Part shown: positions 34,240 to 43,476 of the stretch, in pieces | Numbering within the stretch: the stretch's first letter is position 1 | Layout: every line of letters begins with the position of its first letter | From: Bacteroidales bacterium | GTDB lineage: Bacteria; Bacteroidota; Bacteroidia; Bacteroidales; JAFGUD01 | Length of the DNA: 56,477 bases | Assembly (NCBI GenBank): GCA_016936595.1 | Contig: JAFGXO010000032.1 | Location: 1-56,477, forward strand | Direction: 5' to 3' | Program-made: the position numbers and the translations under genes | The notes under the pieces: model-generated | Seen by the model: only the letters and a program-made list of their open reading frames with translations | What the model was told of the DNA's origin: nothing | Database searches by the model: none

Positions 34240-35040
34240 ATGACATTAAAAGACTTGATAATCAATTATTTAATTGAAAACAAAGAGCTTTTTACAACGC
34301 ATAAAGCATATATTTTTCCGGATATTCCGGCCGAAAAGTTATCGACAGTAAAAGAAAATCAAAAAATAGGTGAAAATGAACAAATTTTGTGGGTTGTTGA
34401 TTTAACCTTGTCGGGGAAAGCTGATAACAGCCTTATTTTTACCGAAACAGGGATTTATTATTTTTCAAAACTGATAGGAGTAGTAACCGAAAAAAACGTT
34501 TTATGGGCAGAAATATCTGATTCTTTTTACGACAAAAAAAGAGGATTTGTTATTATAAAATCTACCGGCGACGAGCTTGTGTTTGAAAGAATGCATTTTG
34601 ATGTTTTTTATAAAAAAGAAGATGATTTAATTGATGCACGAGTAAAATTATTACAAAAAGTTAAAGATTTTGTTGAATTAAAACCTCAAGAAATTCCTGT
34701 AACCAACAACGAAAAAGATTTTATTGAAGACATAAAATTTATGCTCTACAACGATGGAATAATTGAAGAAACAGAAAAAAGTATATTAACAGTGTTGAAA
34801 AACAATTATAATATTGATGAAATTAGAGCACAAGAGTTGATAAAATCGGCAGAAGAGGAATATCAAACTTCGCCAGAAAAGATGTTTATTGATGAAGTTA
34901 ATAAAATATTAGACTCCAAAGCCCAAATATCAGAATCGGAAAACAGAGCTCTTGATTTTTTTGCTCAGAAATTAAATTTGAATACTCAAACTGTTCAAAA
35001 ACTTAAACAAATTGCCGTTGATAAAAAACAAATTTATTAG
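34240..35040 (+). CDS. Uncharacterised protein with PH-like and TerB-like regions
   Basis: I do not recognise a named family for this 266-aa soluble protein. Residues about 40-150 alternate beta strands and end in a helix (DNSLIFTETGIYYFSKL, KNVLWAEIS, GFVIIKSTGDELVFERMHF, DARVKLLQKVKDFV), reminiscent of bacterial PH/YokE-like domains. Residues about 160-266 are helical with acidic, TerB-like spacing (FMLYNDGIIEETEKSILTVL, MFIDEVNKILDSKAQISESENRALDFFAQKLNL). No signal peptide is present, so it is cytoplasmic. It has no operon partner. Domain assignment is an inference from pattern only. Confidence 0.6.
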   Translation: MTLKDLIINYLIENKELFTTHKAYIFPDIPAEKLSTVKENQKIGENEQILWVVDLTLSGKADNSLIFTETGIYYFSKLIGVVTEKNVLWAEISDSFYDKKRGFVIIKSTGDELVFERMHFDVFYKKEDDLIDARVKLLQKVKDFVELKPQEIPVTNNEKDFIEDIKFMLYNDGIIEETEKSILTVLKNNYNIDEIRAQELIKSAEEEYQTSPEKMFIDEVNKILDSKAQISESENRALDFFAQKLNLNTQTVQKLKQIAVDKKQIY

Positions 35041-35195
35041 AATAGTGAACTATCTTTTTTATAAAACAGAAAAAAATATAAACATATTTTAACTTACATG
35101 TTAAGATTTTTAGATTTGTTATGTTAATTATTTTGGCCGTATTTAAGGTTTTTATGAAAATACTTTTAAAAAACAATTAAATAATTGATAAATTG

Positions 35196-35229
35196 TTTGG
35201 TTTATTGCCTTTTTTTTTATTTATATTTG
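35196..35229 (+). promoter_or_regulatory. Possible promoter upstream of the broken lipoprotein gene
   Basis: TTTG (35196-35199), a 22-base spacer and TATATTTG (35222-35229) fit the Bacteroidota pattern, about 126 bases upstream of the old ATG at 35355. The surrounding gap 35041-35354 otherwise holds only AT-rich sequence. Confidence 0.4.
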
Positions 35230-35354
35230 TACTCGAAACTAAATGCCGGTTTTTTCGTTTCAAACGTTCTATGGATATATAAATATAAGATTATTAAGCT
35301 TGTCATTTGTATCCTTTAAAATAAATTATTTTTTAACTTTTAAAAAACAATAAA

Positions 35355-35755
35355 ATGAAACATTTCTTTCGATTTCAATAGTAGTTTTAATATTGTTCTT
35401 GTTTGGAGTTAGCTCTTGCGAAAAATAATCAGAGTTGAAACTTGCAAATGAGAACGATAATAGTAGTTCTGAATTATTTAAAAATTGGATAAAAGAGAAT
35501 ACTATTCTTGTTGATTCTAATTTTATTGATGATAGTGGTTGTAATGGCTCTCTTTATGAAACAAGTTCTAAGCAGCAATTTTTTATTCCAAATTCAAATA
35601 TTCAAAAGATTATTGTGGAATCTGTTGAATATGCTATGGCAGTTGATTTTGGAGATGATAATATAACTTGTTCAGGAGTTGGAGGTTGTTGTAATATTTA
35701 TACCTATGGCAATGGTGTAACGATTAGAATAAATCCGAATTGTTTGCATTATTAA
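35355..35755 (+). pseudogene. Small lipoprotein gene broken by a frameshift and a stop
   Basis: An ATG at 35355 starts MKH and hits a stop after eight codons. One base further in frame, the sequence reads FLSISIVVLILFLFGVSSCEK, a textbook lipoprotein signal. This frame meets TAA at 35426-35428 immediately after CEK, then continues open as SELKLANENDNSSSELFKNW to the stop at 35753-35755 (the track ORF from 35435). One T missing near 35363 and one nonsense codon therefore separate it from an intact gene of about 130 aa. The mature part is acidic and ends in a Cys-rich stretch (ITCSGVGGCCNIYTYGNG). Family unknown. Confidence 0.75.
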
Positions 35756-35810
35756 AGATTTATTTATCTATGGGGCAGTTTACAGCCCCATGGATTTAAA
35801 CAAACTTATC

Positions 35811-37442
35811 ATGACAAAAAATAATTTTTTCATTTATGTGTTAATAATAGCAATATCAAGCCGTAATCGTGTTAATAATACCATTGAGGAGATGGTTTTG
35901 CTTCCTGTGGATAGTATTGAACTTGATTTAATTGATTTTTCTAAGAATGTTATTTCTGACATGCAATTATATGAAAAAGATTCTTTATTAATGCTTTTTT
36001 TATACACAAAAAGTAGTAATATTGCTGTTTATAATTTTACAGAAAAAGAATTAGTTGCTCAAGTTCCGTTACAAAAAAACAAACAATTACATTCATTTTA
36101 TGTCAAAAACTTTGATAGTATTTTTGTTTTTTACAACTCTTTTTTTTATCATGGTTACTCTGATAGTTTATTTCAACTGATTGATATTGAAGGGAATGTG
36201 AAAGAAATATATCCATTAAACAACACCTTTTTTAAAACAGAAACTAATGATATTTCAATTTTTGATTCGTATTATCCTCATGTTATTTTTCATAAAATTG
36301 TTTTTTTAAAAAACACCTTATATTTTTTGGTGTCAAAATATAATCAGTATAGTCTTGGAGATAGTTTATCTCGTTCATCGGAATTACCTCCTGTTGGTTC
36401 TATAAATATTGACAATAAAAATTTTACTCCCATTAATTTTAATTTTGTTTTTCCTCATGAAAATCAATTTTATCCGCAATCCTTTAATCATTATTTTATA
36501 ACAAATGCTTTGAACGGAGATGTTTTATTTTACACTAAATATTCAAATATTATTCAAAAATTTGATATTTCAAAAAAAACGATTTCGTCGTATTTGCTAA
36601 AATCCGAAATATTAGACACCATACCTCCTGAGGAAGATGAAAGAAATTGTAATCAAATTAATTATATTCAAAATAAAGGTTCTTTTAATACAATTTATTT
36701 TGATAAATTCTTAAATCTATATTTTAGAACAATTTTATTGCCTAAAAAGACTTTTAAAAATGATTTATTTATTGTTGCCGATTCTAATTTTAAAAAAATA
36801 GGAGAGGGGATAATTCCTTCAGGATATAGCTCTAATATGTTGTTTTATAACGATTATGTAATTTTGTGGGATAAGGCTAAAACTTATGCAACGGAAGGGA
36901 AAATATATTTTACCAAATTTAAGATTCAACAAAAACTTTTTAATAAGGATAGTATTTTAAAAACAATTTCAATATCTGACGCACTCGATACGCTTAAATG
37001 CAGTATTCCCTCAAATGACACAGCAACAATTGCTATTCGTCCATTTTTAGATAGTTATATTATTAAAGAATCATTCTGTGTGTTAATAGTTCCTTTTATG
37101 TATAGTTGCCCTTCGTGTAAAGATTATGCTGTTAATTTTTATTCTTTAAATAAAGATGTTTTTTATAATTCCAATGTATTTTTATTGTTTGATTCTCAAA
37201 ATGTTTCTGGTTTAAAATCATATACAAATTCTTTTAATTTAAGATTAGAAAATAAAAATATTTTATTGGATTCGCTTGGTTTGTATTCTAATTATATTGT
37301 TAATGGGTATTTTAACCCGAGAGTAGTGGTTGTTTGTAAAAATATAGTTGTTTATGATAAAACTTATAAACCCGATGAGATGGAAAATATTGCAACTCCT
37401 ATATTTAAGTTTGTTTTAAACCAGATGTGTGACAGCCTTTGA
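35811..37442 (+). CDS. DUF4221-like propeller protein with C-terminal CPSC motif
   Basis: The product (543 aa from ATG 35811; the track ATG at 35790 adds seven residues) has an N-terminal hydrophobic segment FFIYVLIIAISSRNR. At the point where a lipobox Cys would be expected, Arg (CGT, one transition from TGT) is found. Residues about 30-400 are strand-rich, like the six-bladed beta-propeller DUF4221 lipoproteins of Bacteroidota (SFYVKNFDSIFVFYN, QKFDISKKTISSYLL). The end, CVLIVPFMYSCPSCKDYAVNFY, resembles a thioredoxin-fold CPSC site followed by FLLFDSQN and VVVVCKNIVVYDKTY. It follows the broken lipoprotein gene by 55 bp. Very AT-rich. The exact role is unknown. Confidence 0.65.
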   Translation: MTKNNFFIYVLIIAISSRNRVNNTIEEMVLLPVDSIELDLIDFSKNVISDMQLYEKDSLLMLFLYTKSSNIAVYNFTEKELVAQVPLQKNKQLHSFYVKNFDSIFVFYNSFFYHGYSDSLFQLIDIEGNVKEIYPLNNTFFKTETNDISIFDSYYPHVIFHKIVFLKNTLYFLVSKYNQYSLGDSLSRSSELPPVGSINIDNKNFTPINFNFVFPHENQFYPQSFNHYFITNALNGDVLFYTKYSNIIQKFDISKKTISSYLLKSEILDTIPPEEDERNCNQINYIQNKGSFNTIYFDKFLNLYFRTILLPKKTFKNDLFIVADSNFKKIGEGIIPSGYSSNMLFYNDYVILWDKAKTYATEGKIYFTKFKIQQKLFNKDSILKTISISDALDTLKCSIPSNDTATIAIRPFLDSYIIKESFCVLIVPFMYSCPSCKDYAVNFYSLNKDVFYNSNVFLLFDSQNVSGLKSYTNSFNLRLENKNILLDSLGLYSNYIVNGYFNPRVVVVCKNIVVYDKTYKPDEMENIATPIFKFVLNQMCDSL

Positions 37443-37524
37443 TATTTAAATTGTTTTTATATGTTGGGCTTTTAATTTTGATTTAAAAGGTTACATTTGT
37501 GTACATCTTAAAAATCCAAAACCC

Positions 37525-38583
37525 ATGAAAATAAAATTATTTTATTTTGCATTATTGCTTTCAATTTTTGCATTTTCTTGCAAACCGTATAGTCGAGATA
37601 ATAATGATAACAATCAAGATGTTGATGAACAAGATACAACTCAGAGTAGTTTTAATAATAATGATGTTGATTTTGAATTTGCCTTTGTATCATCAAATAA
37701 ATATATTGTTCTTGAAGCAGATGCAGACACAGCTATTTCAACCGGGAAAGCCTATTCTCCAATAGGTTATGCTGATTACAGGTATTCAGCGGTTAGAGAT
37801 ATTTCGGCAGATTTTGTGCCAAGTGAATATCAAAATATTGTTGGAAAAACTGTGTTGGTAAGTACAAAAGCCGGAGATGTTTTTGAAGTTAAAATAACTT
37901 CTGTTAAAATGATAGCCGATTGTATTCCGCATTTTGGCACAGTTCAAACATGGGACGGATATCTGGACGGCAACAAATATACCGATGCACAAAAAGCGGC
38001 TCAAATTTGGAACATGGGAGACCATTTTGTTGTTGCCGAATTTGAAACATCTGAACAAATTGATGATGAAATAGTTTTTGCTGTTCCCGATAATGATATT
38101 AAACCTTTTGTTTATCCTTCTTCGGATAAAAATTCTGAAAAAGTTGCTATGAGACAACGTATTTTAGATGGTTTGTCAGGCACAAAAATTTTTAATAATT
38201 ATCAAAATATGTATGTTGAATATGATGATACAGGCCAAAAATGGTGGAATAATTCAGATATTTATGAGGTTTTTTCTTTTATTGAAACAAAACCAAATGA
38301 AATTTATGTAGCACTATATCAGGCTCTTGGTAATCCTTGTGGAGGAGAGTATTTTTATACAGCTTTTTCAGTTTCAAAATTTAGAACAGATGGTTTGATT
38401 GAAACAATGTATTTAACCGAACAAGGTTTTGATTTGGTTTTAGCAATTGATTATAATGGAGATGGCGAATTAGAATATATAGTAGATAATTTTTACGGAA
38501 AACGTATTTTGATTTTTTTGGGCGAGCCCGATTGGGTAAACAAATTTGAATGGACTATTCCGTTTTTAGATTGTCCTTGTTAA
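37525..38583 (+). CDS. Hypothetical lipoprotein with acidic linker and calcium-loop-like motif
   Basis: The 352-aa product begins with a lipoprotein signal (LLLSIFAFSC) and a low-complexity Asp/Asn/Gln-rich linker (about 22-50). A long domain without recognised family follows: YRYSAVRDISADFVPSEYQN, AGDVFEVKITSVKMIADC, FDLVLAIDYNGDGELEYIVDN. The DYNGDGELEY element resembles an EF-hand/FG-GAP-type calcium loop. It is predicted to be surface- or periplasm-anchored. A weak TACATTTG box is at 37492-37499. Its last four bases overlap the end of the convergent response-regulator gene. Confidence 0.65.
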   Translation: MKIKLFYFALLLSIFAFSCKPYSRDNNDNNQDVDEQDTTQSSFNNNDVDFEFAFVSSNKYIVLEADADTAISTGKAYSPIGYADYRYSAVRDISADFVPSEYQNIVGKTVLVSTKAGDVFEVKITSVKMIADCIPHFGTVQTWDGYLDGNKYTDAQKAAQIWNMGDHFVVAEFETSEQIDDEIVFAVPDNDIKPFVYPSSDKNSEKVAMRQRILDGLSGTKIFNNYQNMYVEYDDTGQKWWNNSDIYEVFSFIETKPNEIYVALYQALGNPCGGEYFYTAFSVSKFRTDGLIETMYLTEQGFDLVLAIDYNGDGELEYIVDNFYGKRILIFLGEPDWVNKFEWTIPFLDCPC

Positions 38584-39323
38584 AAATCTTGTAATTTAGT
38601 AATAAGATCTTTCACTTTACGCGAAGCAATTTTAATTTCACCTTTTGATAATTCAATTTTTCCCGATTGGTGAATTGCTTTAATGTGTAAAGGGTTGATA
38701 ATAAAAAACCTCGAAGGTCTTATAAAACCTTGATTTAATAGTTCTTTTTCAAATTCACCTAATCCTTTAGAGGCTTCAATGTGCTTTTCTTGAGTAGATG
38801 TATGAATGTATGAACAGCTCTGACCTTTAACGGTTTCTAAAAAAATAATATCTTTATAATCAACAAAATAAGTTCTGCTAAACGACGATATAATACATTT
38901 TTTAAACGACGAAGCAAGTTGTTTTTTTAGGTTTTGAATATTATAAGTTTCGGCAATTTTGTTTCTTAATCTGTTAATGCTACATTCAAGTTCTTCTTTA
39001 TCAATAGGTTTTAACAAAAAATAAACAGCTTCGTGCCTTAAAGCTTCAATAGCATATTCTTTGTGAGCGGTAGTAAAAATAATGTAAGGAGTAATATCAA
39101 ATTCTTCTATTTGTTCGATTATTTCAAAGGCTTGTTTTCCAAATAGTTGAACGTCAAGAAAAACAAGATTAGGTTTTTGGTTAATAATTAAATTTGTGGC
39201 ATCTTCTACTTTAGCAGCGGTTCCAACAATTTTAATATCGTTGTAAGGAGAAAGAAGTTTTTGTAATAATTGTTGTTCAATTGCTTCGTCTTCGATTATA
39301 ACTGCGGTAATTTTTTGATCCAT
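38580..39323 (-). CDS. LytTR-family response regulator
   Basis: The 247-aa product has an N-terminal receiver domain with acidic pair IIEDEAI (Asp12), phospho-acceptor LVFLDVQLFG (Asp57), FTTAHKEYAIEA (Thr84/85) and YFLLKPIDKEEL (Lys105). A LytTR DNA-binding domain follows, with SSFSRTYFVDYKDIIFLETVKGQSCSYIHT and FIRPSRFFIINPLHIKAI. It is transcribed 27 bp after the large propeller histidine kinase, so the pair forms a two-component system. Its targets probably carry LytTR-type direct repeats; the nearby secreted proteins at 42.4-43.5 kb are candidates by position only. Confidence 0.93.
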   Translation of the reverse strand: MDQKITAVIIEDEAIEQQLLQKLLSPYNDIKIVGTAAKVEDATNLIINQKPNLVFLDVQLFGKQAFEIIEQIEEFDITPYIIFTTAHKEYAIEALRHEAVYFLLKPIDKEELECSINRLRNKIAETYNIQNLKKQLASSFKKCIISSFSRTYFVDYKDIIFLETVKGQSCSYIHTSTQEKHIEASKGLGEFEKELLNQGFIRPSRFFIINPLHIKAIHQSGKIELSKGEIKIASRKVKDLITKLQDF

Positions 39324-39350
39324 ATAACGGTATAAAAATTTAAGTCAAAA

Positions 39351-42266
39351 TTATAAAATTTTTGATGGAATAAAAATTTCAATCCTGGTGCCTTTAAGTT
39401 TGTATTTGTAAAGATCAATAATTTTGTAACTTATATTTGTTTTGTATCTGCTGTTGTAGAGTTTAATAATTTCGTTAATAATTTTTAATCCCTGTCCTGA
39501 ATTTATTTTTTTAATGTTTTTAGATGCTTCAAACCCCATTCCGTTGTCTTGTACAGCAAAAACAACAGTGTTTTTGATTAAAGTTCCGTCAATTAATAAT
39601 TTCCCGCCGGTTTCAAGGTGTTCTAAACCGTGTTTTATAGCGTTTTCAACAAAAGTTTGAATAATCATTTGAGGCACTTTAATTGATAAATTTATTTTAG
39701 GATCAATTTTGAATTCGTATTCAAATCTGTTTTCAAATCTAAATTTTTGAATATTAATAAATTTCTCAACAAAAATAAGTTCGTCTTTTAATGATCTTTG
39801 AATGCTTTTTTGGTCTTCCTGAACTTGCCTGATTAGTGCGGTTAATTTTGTAGTATAATCGTAAGCAGTATCTTGATTTTGAGTGTAAATAGCCCCCGAA
39901 ATATTTGCGATGGCGTTGTATAAAAAGTGTGGATAAAGTTGATTTGAGAATGAGTGAAATTGCAGGTCAATTATTTTACGCTTGTGTTCTCTGCGTTTGT
40001 AAATAAATCTAACACCACCGAGCGTAAGTAAAAAAGTAAGAAGAACAATAGCCGAAACATAAATATATTTAAACCATGTTTTTTGCCATAATGCTTCTTG
40101 TATTTCAAAACTCCATTCGGTAGGATTATCATTCCAAACTCCGCTTTCGTTACAAGCCCAAACTTTAAAAACGTAGTTGCCCGGAGGTAAATTTGTATAA
40201 GTAGCTGTCCTTTTTTTAGTAGGCGGCGACACGGCTTTGTCGTATCCTTTAAGCTGGTATTTATACAATACTTGTTTAGGTGCTCTATGGGAAATACCTG
40301 TGTATGAGATGCTTATGTTATTTTGAGAGTAGTCTAAATTAAATATAGAGTCATGGATTGTAAAGATTTCAAGGTTTTTGTCTGAGTATGTTTTTTGAGT
40401 AATTAAAGTAATTGGAGGCGTAAAATTTTCGGTTAATTTTAGGGGATTAAATTTAACAACATGAGATTTTGTTGCCACCCAAATGTTGCCTTTTGAGTCT
40501 TTAAAAATACCGTTTAAAATTACTTCTACTCCTAAAAAACCGCTGGAATGATCATAAAATCGAATAGTTGTATCTTGGTTTTGGTACATTGTATTCAAGT
40601 TTAGTAATCCAATTCCGCGAACTAATCCAATAATTAGAGTATGGTTATTGCTACCGTTAATTGCAGTAATGTTTGTTTTTAGTTCGGGGTGGTTAACTTT
40701 TGTAAAGTTGTTATAATCATAAACAAAAAGCCCGTTTAAAGCACCAATCCATAAATTGCCCGTGTAATCTTTGTAAATGGTCATTGCTCCCATTATTGGC
40801 AGGGAATCTTGATTAAAAAAAACAGTGTTTTTATAGTTGTACATTCCAATTTCTTGACTTGTGCAAAAATAAATATTTCCATCGGAGCCTTTTTCAATGT
40901 CGGTTACGGGTTGGTAATTTGTATTTGAAGAATTATTTATTATTTCAAAAGTTTTAAAATCGGGTTTAGTAATAAAAATGCCGTTTGAAGTACCAATAAA
41001 AATTTTGTTATTAGAAGTATCTTCGTATATGCAATATTGTTTGTCGAGGGCATCGAATTTAATTTTTTCAAATTTTTGTTCTTTAAATAAATATATGAAG
41101 TTTTGATTGGTTGTAAAAACAACTGTTCCGTTTGAAAGTTTAGTTGCTCCATAATTAAACGCAAATTTTTTGCCACTGGTTTTGTTTTCAATATCTGCAA
41201 TTTGCTCAATAAGTTTAGGGCTTGCAAGTTTTATGTTGTTTTTTTTGTAATTAAAAAAAGATAAACTTCTATTATCAATAGAAAATTGGTAAGAAGATGT
41301 AAACCAAATATCTCCAACAGCATCTTCAACAATAGAAGTTAAACCGTGGTTAATTTCATACAAATCGGTAAAATTTTGAAATGCAGTAATTCTGTACAAA
41401 CCATTTTCGCTTCCTACCCAAATATTTTCTTGGTTATCTATTAAAATGTCTATAATTCCTTGTTTTTCAGTTATTTTGCTTGTGTTTTTTTCGGAAGAAA
41501 AGGAGTAAATCGTATTTGTGTTTTGATTGAAGCTGATAAATTCGCCGGTTTTTAGTATTGTTTTAATTTTTGAGTTAGGTATTATTGCAATTGTTGTATC
41601 AATTTTATTGTTATTAAATCTGTAAATAGAATCGTCTGAAATAAAATAGATGTAGCCAAATTTATCGCTAAAGCAATATTCAAAACAACTTTTATTGGTG
41701 TATTTAAATTTAGAAGAGTCGGGCACAGAAAAAACGCCTAATTCGCTTATTGAAAATAAGTATTTATTTTTTGGGGAATAAAAAAGATCAAATATCCACT
41801 GATTATTAAATGCTCCCAAAGAATTAAATTTATTGTTTTTAAATGAATATATTGTTTGTTTGTAAAAACCAACATCTAAAATCCAAATATTGTTTTCAAA
41901 ATCAATTTCAAAATCCTGAAATTTACTGGCAGAATCTAAAGAAAAAGATGTGAATTTATTGTTTTGAAATTTGTTAACGCTTTTACGATTTAAAACCCAA
42001 ATATTGCCGTTTAAATCTTCAAGTATTTTTACAATATAGTTTTCGGCTAATCCCTCAAAAGTTGTGTAGTTTATAAATTCAAAGCCGTCAAATTTACTTA
42101 GACCTCCTTGAGTTCCAATCCAAATATAACCTTTAGAATCCTGGAATAGAGTAGTAATATGCGACTGAACTAAACCGTCGGCAGGTGAATAATAAACGAA
42201 ATCTGTTTGTGATTTTGCGTTAATGAACAAAAAAAGAGTAATTATTACAAGAGATATTCTTTTCAA
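39351..42266 (-). CDS. Propeller-type sensor histidine kinase (HisKA_7/LytS-like core)
   Basis: The 971-aa membrane protein has a signal peptide (ends NAKSQ) and about 650 residues of two-component regulator propeller repeats (VQSHITTLFQDSKGYIWIGTQGGLSKFDG; LAENYIVKILEDLNGNIWVL). A Y_Y_Y domain contains RTATYTNLPPGNYVFKVWA. One membrane helix (FKYIYVSAIVLLTFLLTLGGV) precedes a His-kinase domain with QLYPHFLYNAIANI (phospho-His box), FVENAIKHGLEH (N box) and VQDNGMGF (G box). The periplasmic propeller pair should sense an extracellular or periplasmic ligand and signal through the adjacent LytTR regulator. It is not a hybrid: no receiver or AraC domain is fused. Confidence 0.94.
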   Translation of the reverse strand: MKRISLVIITLFLFINAKSQTDFVYYSPADGLVQSHITTLFQDSKGYIWIGTQGGLSKFDGFEFINYTTFEGLAENYIVKILEDLNGNIWVLNRKSVNKFQNNKFTSFSLDSASKFQDFEIDFENNIWILDVGFYKQTIYSFKNNKFNSLGAFNNQWIFDLFYSPKNKYLFSISELGVFSVPDSSKFKYTNKSCFEYCFSDKFGYIYFISDDSIYRFNNNKIDTTIAIIPNSKIKTILKTGEFISFNQNTNTIYSFSSEKNTSKITEKQGIIDILIDNQENIWVGSENGLYRITAFQNFTDLYEINHGLTSIVEDAVGDIWFTSSYQFSIDNRSLSFFNYKKNNIKLASPKLIEQIADIENKTSGKKFAFNYGATKLSNGTVVFTTNQNFIYLFKEQKFEKIKFDALDKQYCIYEDTSNNKIFIGTSNGIFITKPDFKTFEIINNSSNTNYQPVTDIEKGSDGNIYFCTSQEIGMYNYKNTVFFNQDSLPIMGAMTIYKDYTGNLWIGALNGLFVYDYNNFTKVNHPELKTNITAINGSNNHTLIIGLVRGIGLLNLNTMYQNQDTTIRFYDHSSGFLGVEVILNGIFKDSKGNIWVATKSHVVKFNPLKLTENFTPPITLITQKTYSDKNLEIFTIHDSIFNLDYSQNNISISYTGISHRAPKQVLYKYQLKGYDKAVSPPTKKRTATYTNLPPGNYVFKVWACNESGVWNDNPTEWSFEIQEALWQKTWFKYIYVSAIVLLTFLLTLGGVRFIYKRREHKRKIIDLQFHSFSNQLYPHFLYNAIANISGAIYTQNQDTAYDYTTKLTALIRQVQEDQKSIQRSLKDELIFVEKFINIQKFRFENRFEYEFKIDPKINLSIKVPQMIIQTFVENAIKHGLEHLETGGKLLIDGTLIKNTVVFAVQDNGMGFEASKNIKKINSGQGLKIINEIIKLYNSRYKTNISYKIIDLYKYKLKGTRIEIFIPSKIL

Positions 42267-42332
42267 ATAAAAATAGATTTTTTAGCAATGAGTAATCAAC
42301 AAAAGTAACAATTTTTATCGATTTTTTAAAAT

Positions 42333-42366
42333 AAAAAAAGCCCTAATCAAAATAATGAAAAGGGCT
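42333..42366 (-). terminator. Terminator after the first small secreted protein gene
   Basis: On the minus strand AGCCCT (42366-42361) and AGGGCT (42344-42339) pair around a 16-base loop and are followed by a T-run. It separates the small secreted protein gene from the downstream histidine kinase. Confidence 0.7.
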
Positions 42367-42388
42367 AATTAGTTTTAAAAACAAAGAA

Positions 42389-42799
42389 TTATTTATAGAA
42401 AACCATAAATTTGATTTGATAAGAAGAATAAGAAGAATAGCTATCGTAGTTTTTCATTACAATTTTCATTTCTCTTGTTGTGTAGCAAGTAAATTCAATA
42501 ACTTCTACGTTATCATCAGTTGTTGATTTGTCGTACAAAGAACCATCATCATCGTATAAATAAAGGTCAGCATCATTTACGCCGTCATCTTCGGGGAAAC
42601 AAACAACTACATAGTCATTTCCTGAATAAAATGTTTTCCACTCAGAAAAAGTTTCTCCTTCACTTAAATAAGCATATTTTGTTAGTGAAAGGCTGTAACC
42701 TTCGTTTTCCATTAATTCTTGAACTTCTCTTTCAGTGCTTTGCGAGAATGCAACAGTAGCAATAGCTACGATAAATAAAGATAGTAATAACTTTTTCAT
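42389..42799 (-). CDS. Small secreted acidic protein, PPC-like (paralogue 1)
   Basis: This is a 136-aa product with a signal peptide (MKKLLLSLFIVAIATVAFSQ). The mature part of about 115 residues contains FSEWKTFYSGNDYVVVCFPE, DADLYLYDDDGSLYDKSTTDD and MKNYDSYSSYSSYQIKFMVF. The neighbouring gene at 43057-43476 encodes the same architecture with conserved WKTFYSGN, DLYL-D-x-x-G and KNYDSYSS blocks. The D-x-D-L-Y-L-x-D-x-x-G signature is reminiscent of PPC-type beta-sandwich domains that ride on secreted proteins. The exact family and role are unknown. It has its own terminator and lies upstream of the propeller kinase on the same strand. Confidence 0.8.
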   Translation of the reverse strand: MKKLLLSLFIVAIATVAFSQSTEREVQELMENEGYSLSLTKYAYLSEGETFSEWKTFYSGNDYVVVCFPEDDGVNDADLYLYDDDGSLYDKSTTDDNVEVIEFTCYTTREMKIVMKNYDSYSSYSSYQIKFMVFYK

Positions 42800-43006
42800 A
42801 TTTTATTTTTTTAAGTTTGAGTAAATTTACGTAATAACTATTAAATAAGTTTGTTGTTTTCTTGTTTTTTGTACGAAAATGCAAATTTGGGTAATGAACA
42901 ATCATTTTTAAGGTATTAAAACATATCAATTCTAAATTTATAAAAAGATATTTTGACAAAAATTGTTGATTTTTTTGGAGTTTAGTCTTGTAATTATTTG
43001 TTAAAC

Positions 43007-43038
43007 AAAAAAAGAGCCTCAATTTTTTGAGGCTCTTT
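43007..43038 (-). terminator. Strong terminator after the second small secreted protein gene
   Basis: On the minus strand AAAGAGCCTC pairs with GAGGCTCTTT (10 bp) around an 8-base loop, followed by T7. It lies 18 bases past the stop of the gene at 43057. Confidence 0.88.
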
Positions 43039-43056
43039 TGTGTGATTTTGTATCAA

Positions 43057-43476
43057 TTATTTCCAAAAAACTAAAACGTGAACTTTGTATCTACTTGAAC
43101 TTGAATAGCTGTCGTAGTTTTTAATTTTAACTTTTAGTCTTTGGTCAGATGTACCACTGTAAGTTAAAATTTCCATTTGATTGTCTGTTGTTCCTTTGTC
43201 AATTTCATTTCCATATTCGTCAATTAAATATAGATCAAGATCATACACTCCTTCTTCTTCAGGGAAAGCAACAATAATATATTCATTCCCCGAGTAAAAA
43301 GTTTTCCAAAAATGGTCAAAATCGTCTTCAGCAAGATAAGTTTCGTATTCGTCTGAAGAAACATCGTAACCTGCGGCATCCATTAGCTTAATTAAATTGT
43401 CTGCTTCATAATAACTTTGAGCAAACGTACTTCCAGCAAATGCGAAGAAAATTGCAATAACAAATAATTTTTTCAT
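43057..43476 (-). CDS. Small secreted acidic protein, PPC-like (paralogue 2)
   Basis: The 139-aa product has a signal peptide (MKKLFVIAIFFAFAGSTFAQ) and a mature domain with FDHFWKTFYSGNEYIIVAFPE, YDLDLYLIDEYGNEIDKGTTD and IKNYDSYSSSSRYKVHVLVF. Identity with the protein at 42389-42799 is concentrated in three blocks (WKTFYSGN, DLYL, KNYDSYSS), and both have an acidic N-terminal helix region with a conserved G-Y. A tandem duplication is the likely origin. Each copy has its own terminator, so they may be regulated separately. No known family name is claimed. Confidence 0.8.
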   Translation of the reverse strand: MKKLFVIAIFFAFAGSTFAQSYYEADNLIKLMDAAGYDVSSDEYETYLAEDDFDHFWKTFYSGNEYIIVAFPEEEGVYDLDLYLIDEYGNEIDKGTTDNQMEILTYSGTSDQRLKVKIKNYDSYSSSSRYKVHVLVFWK

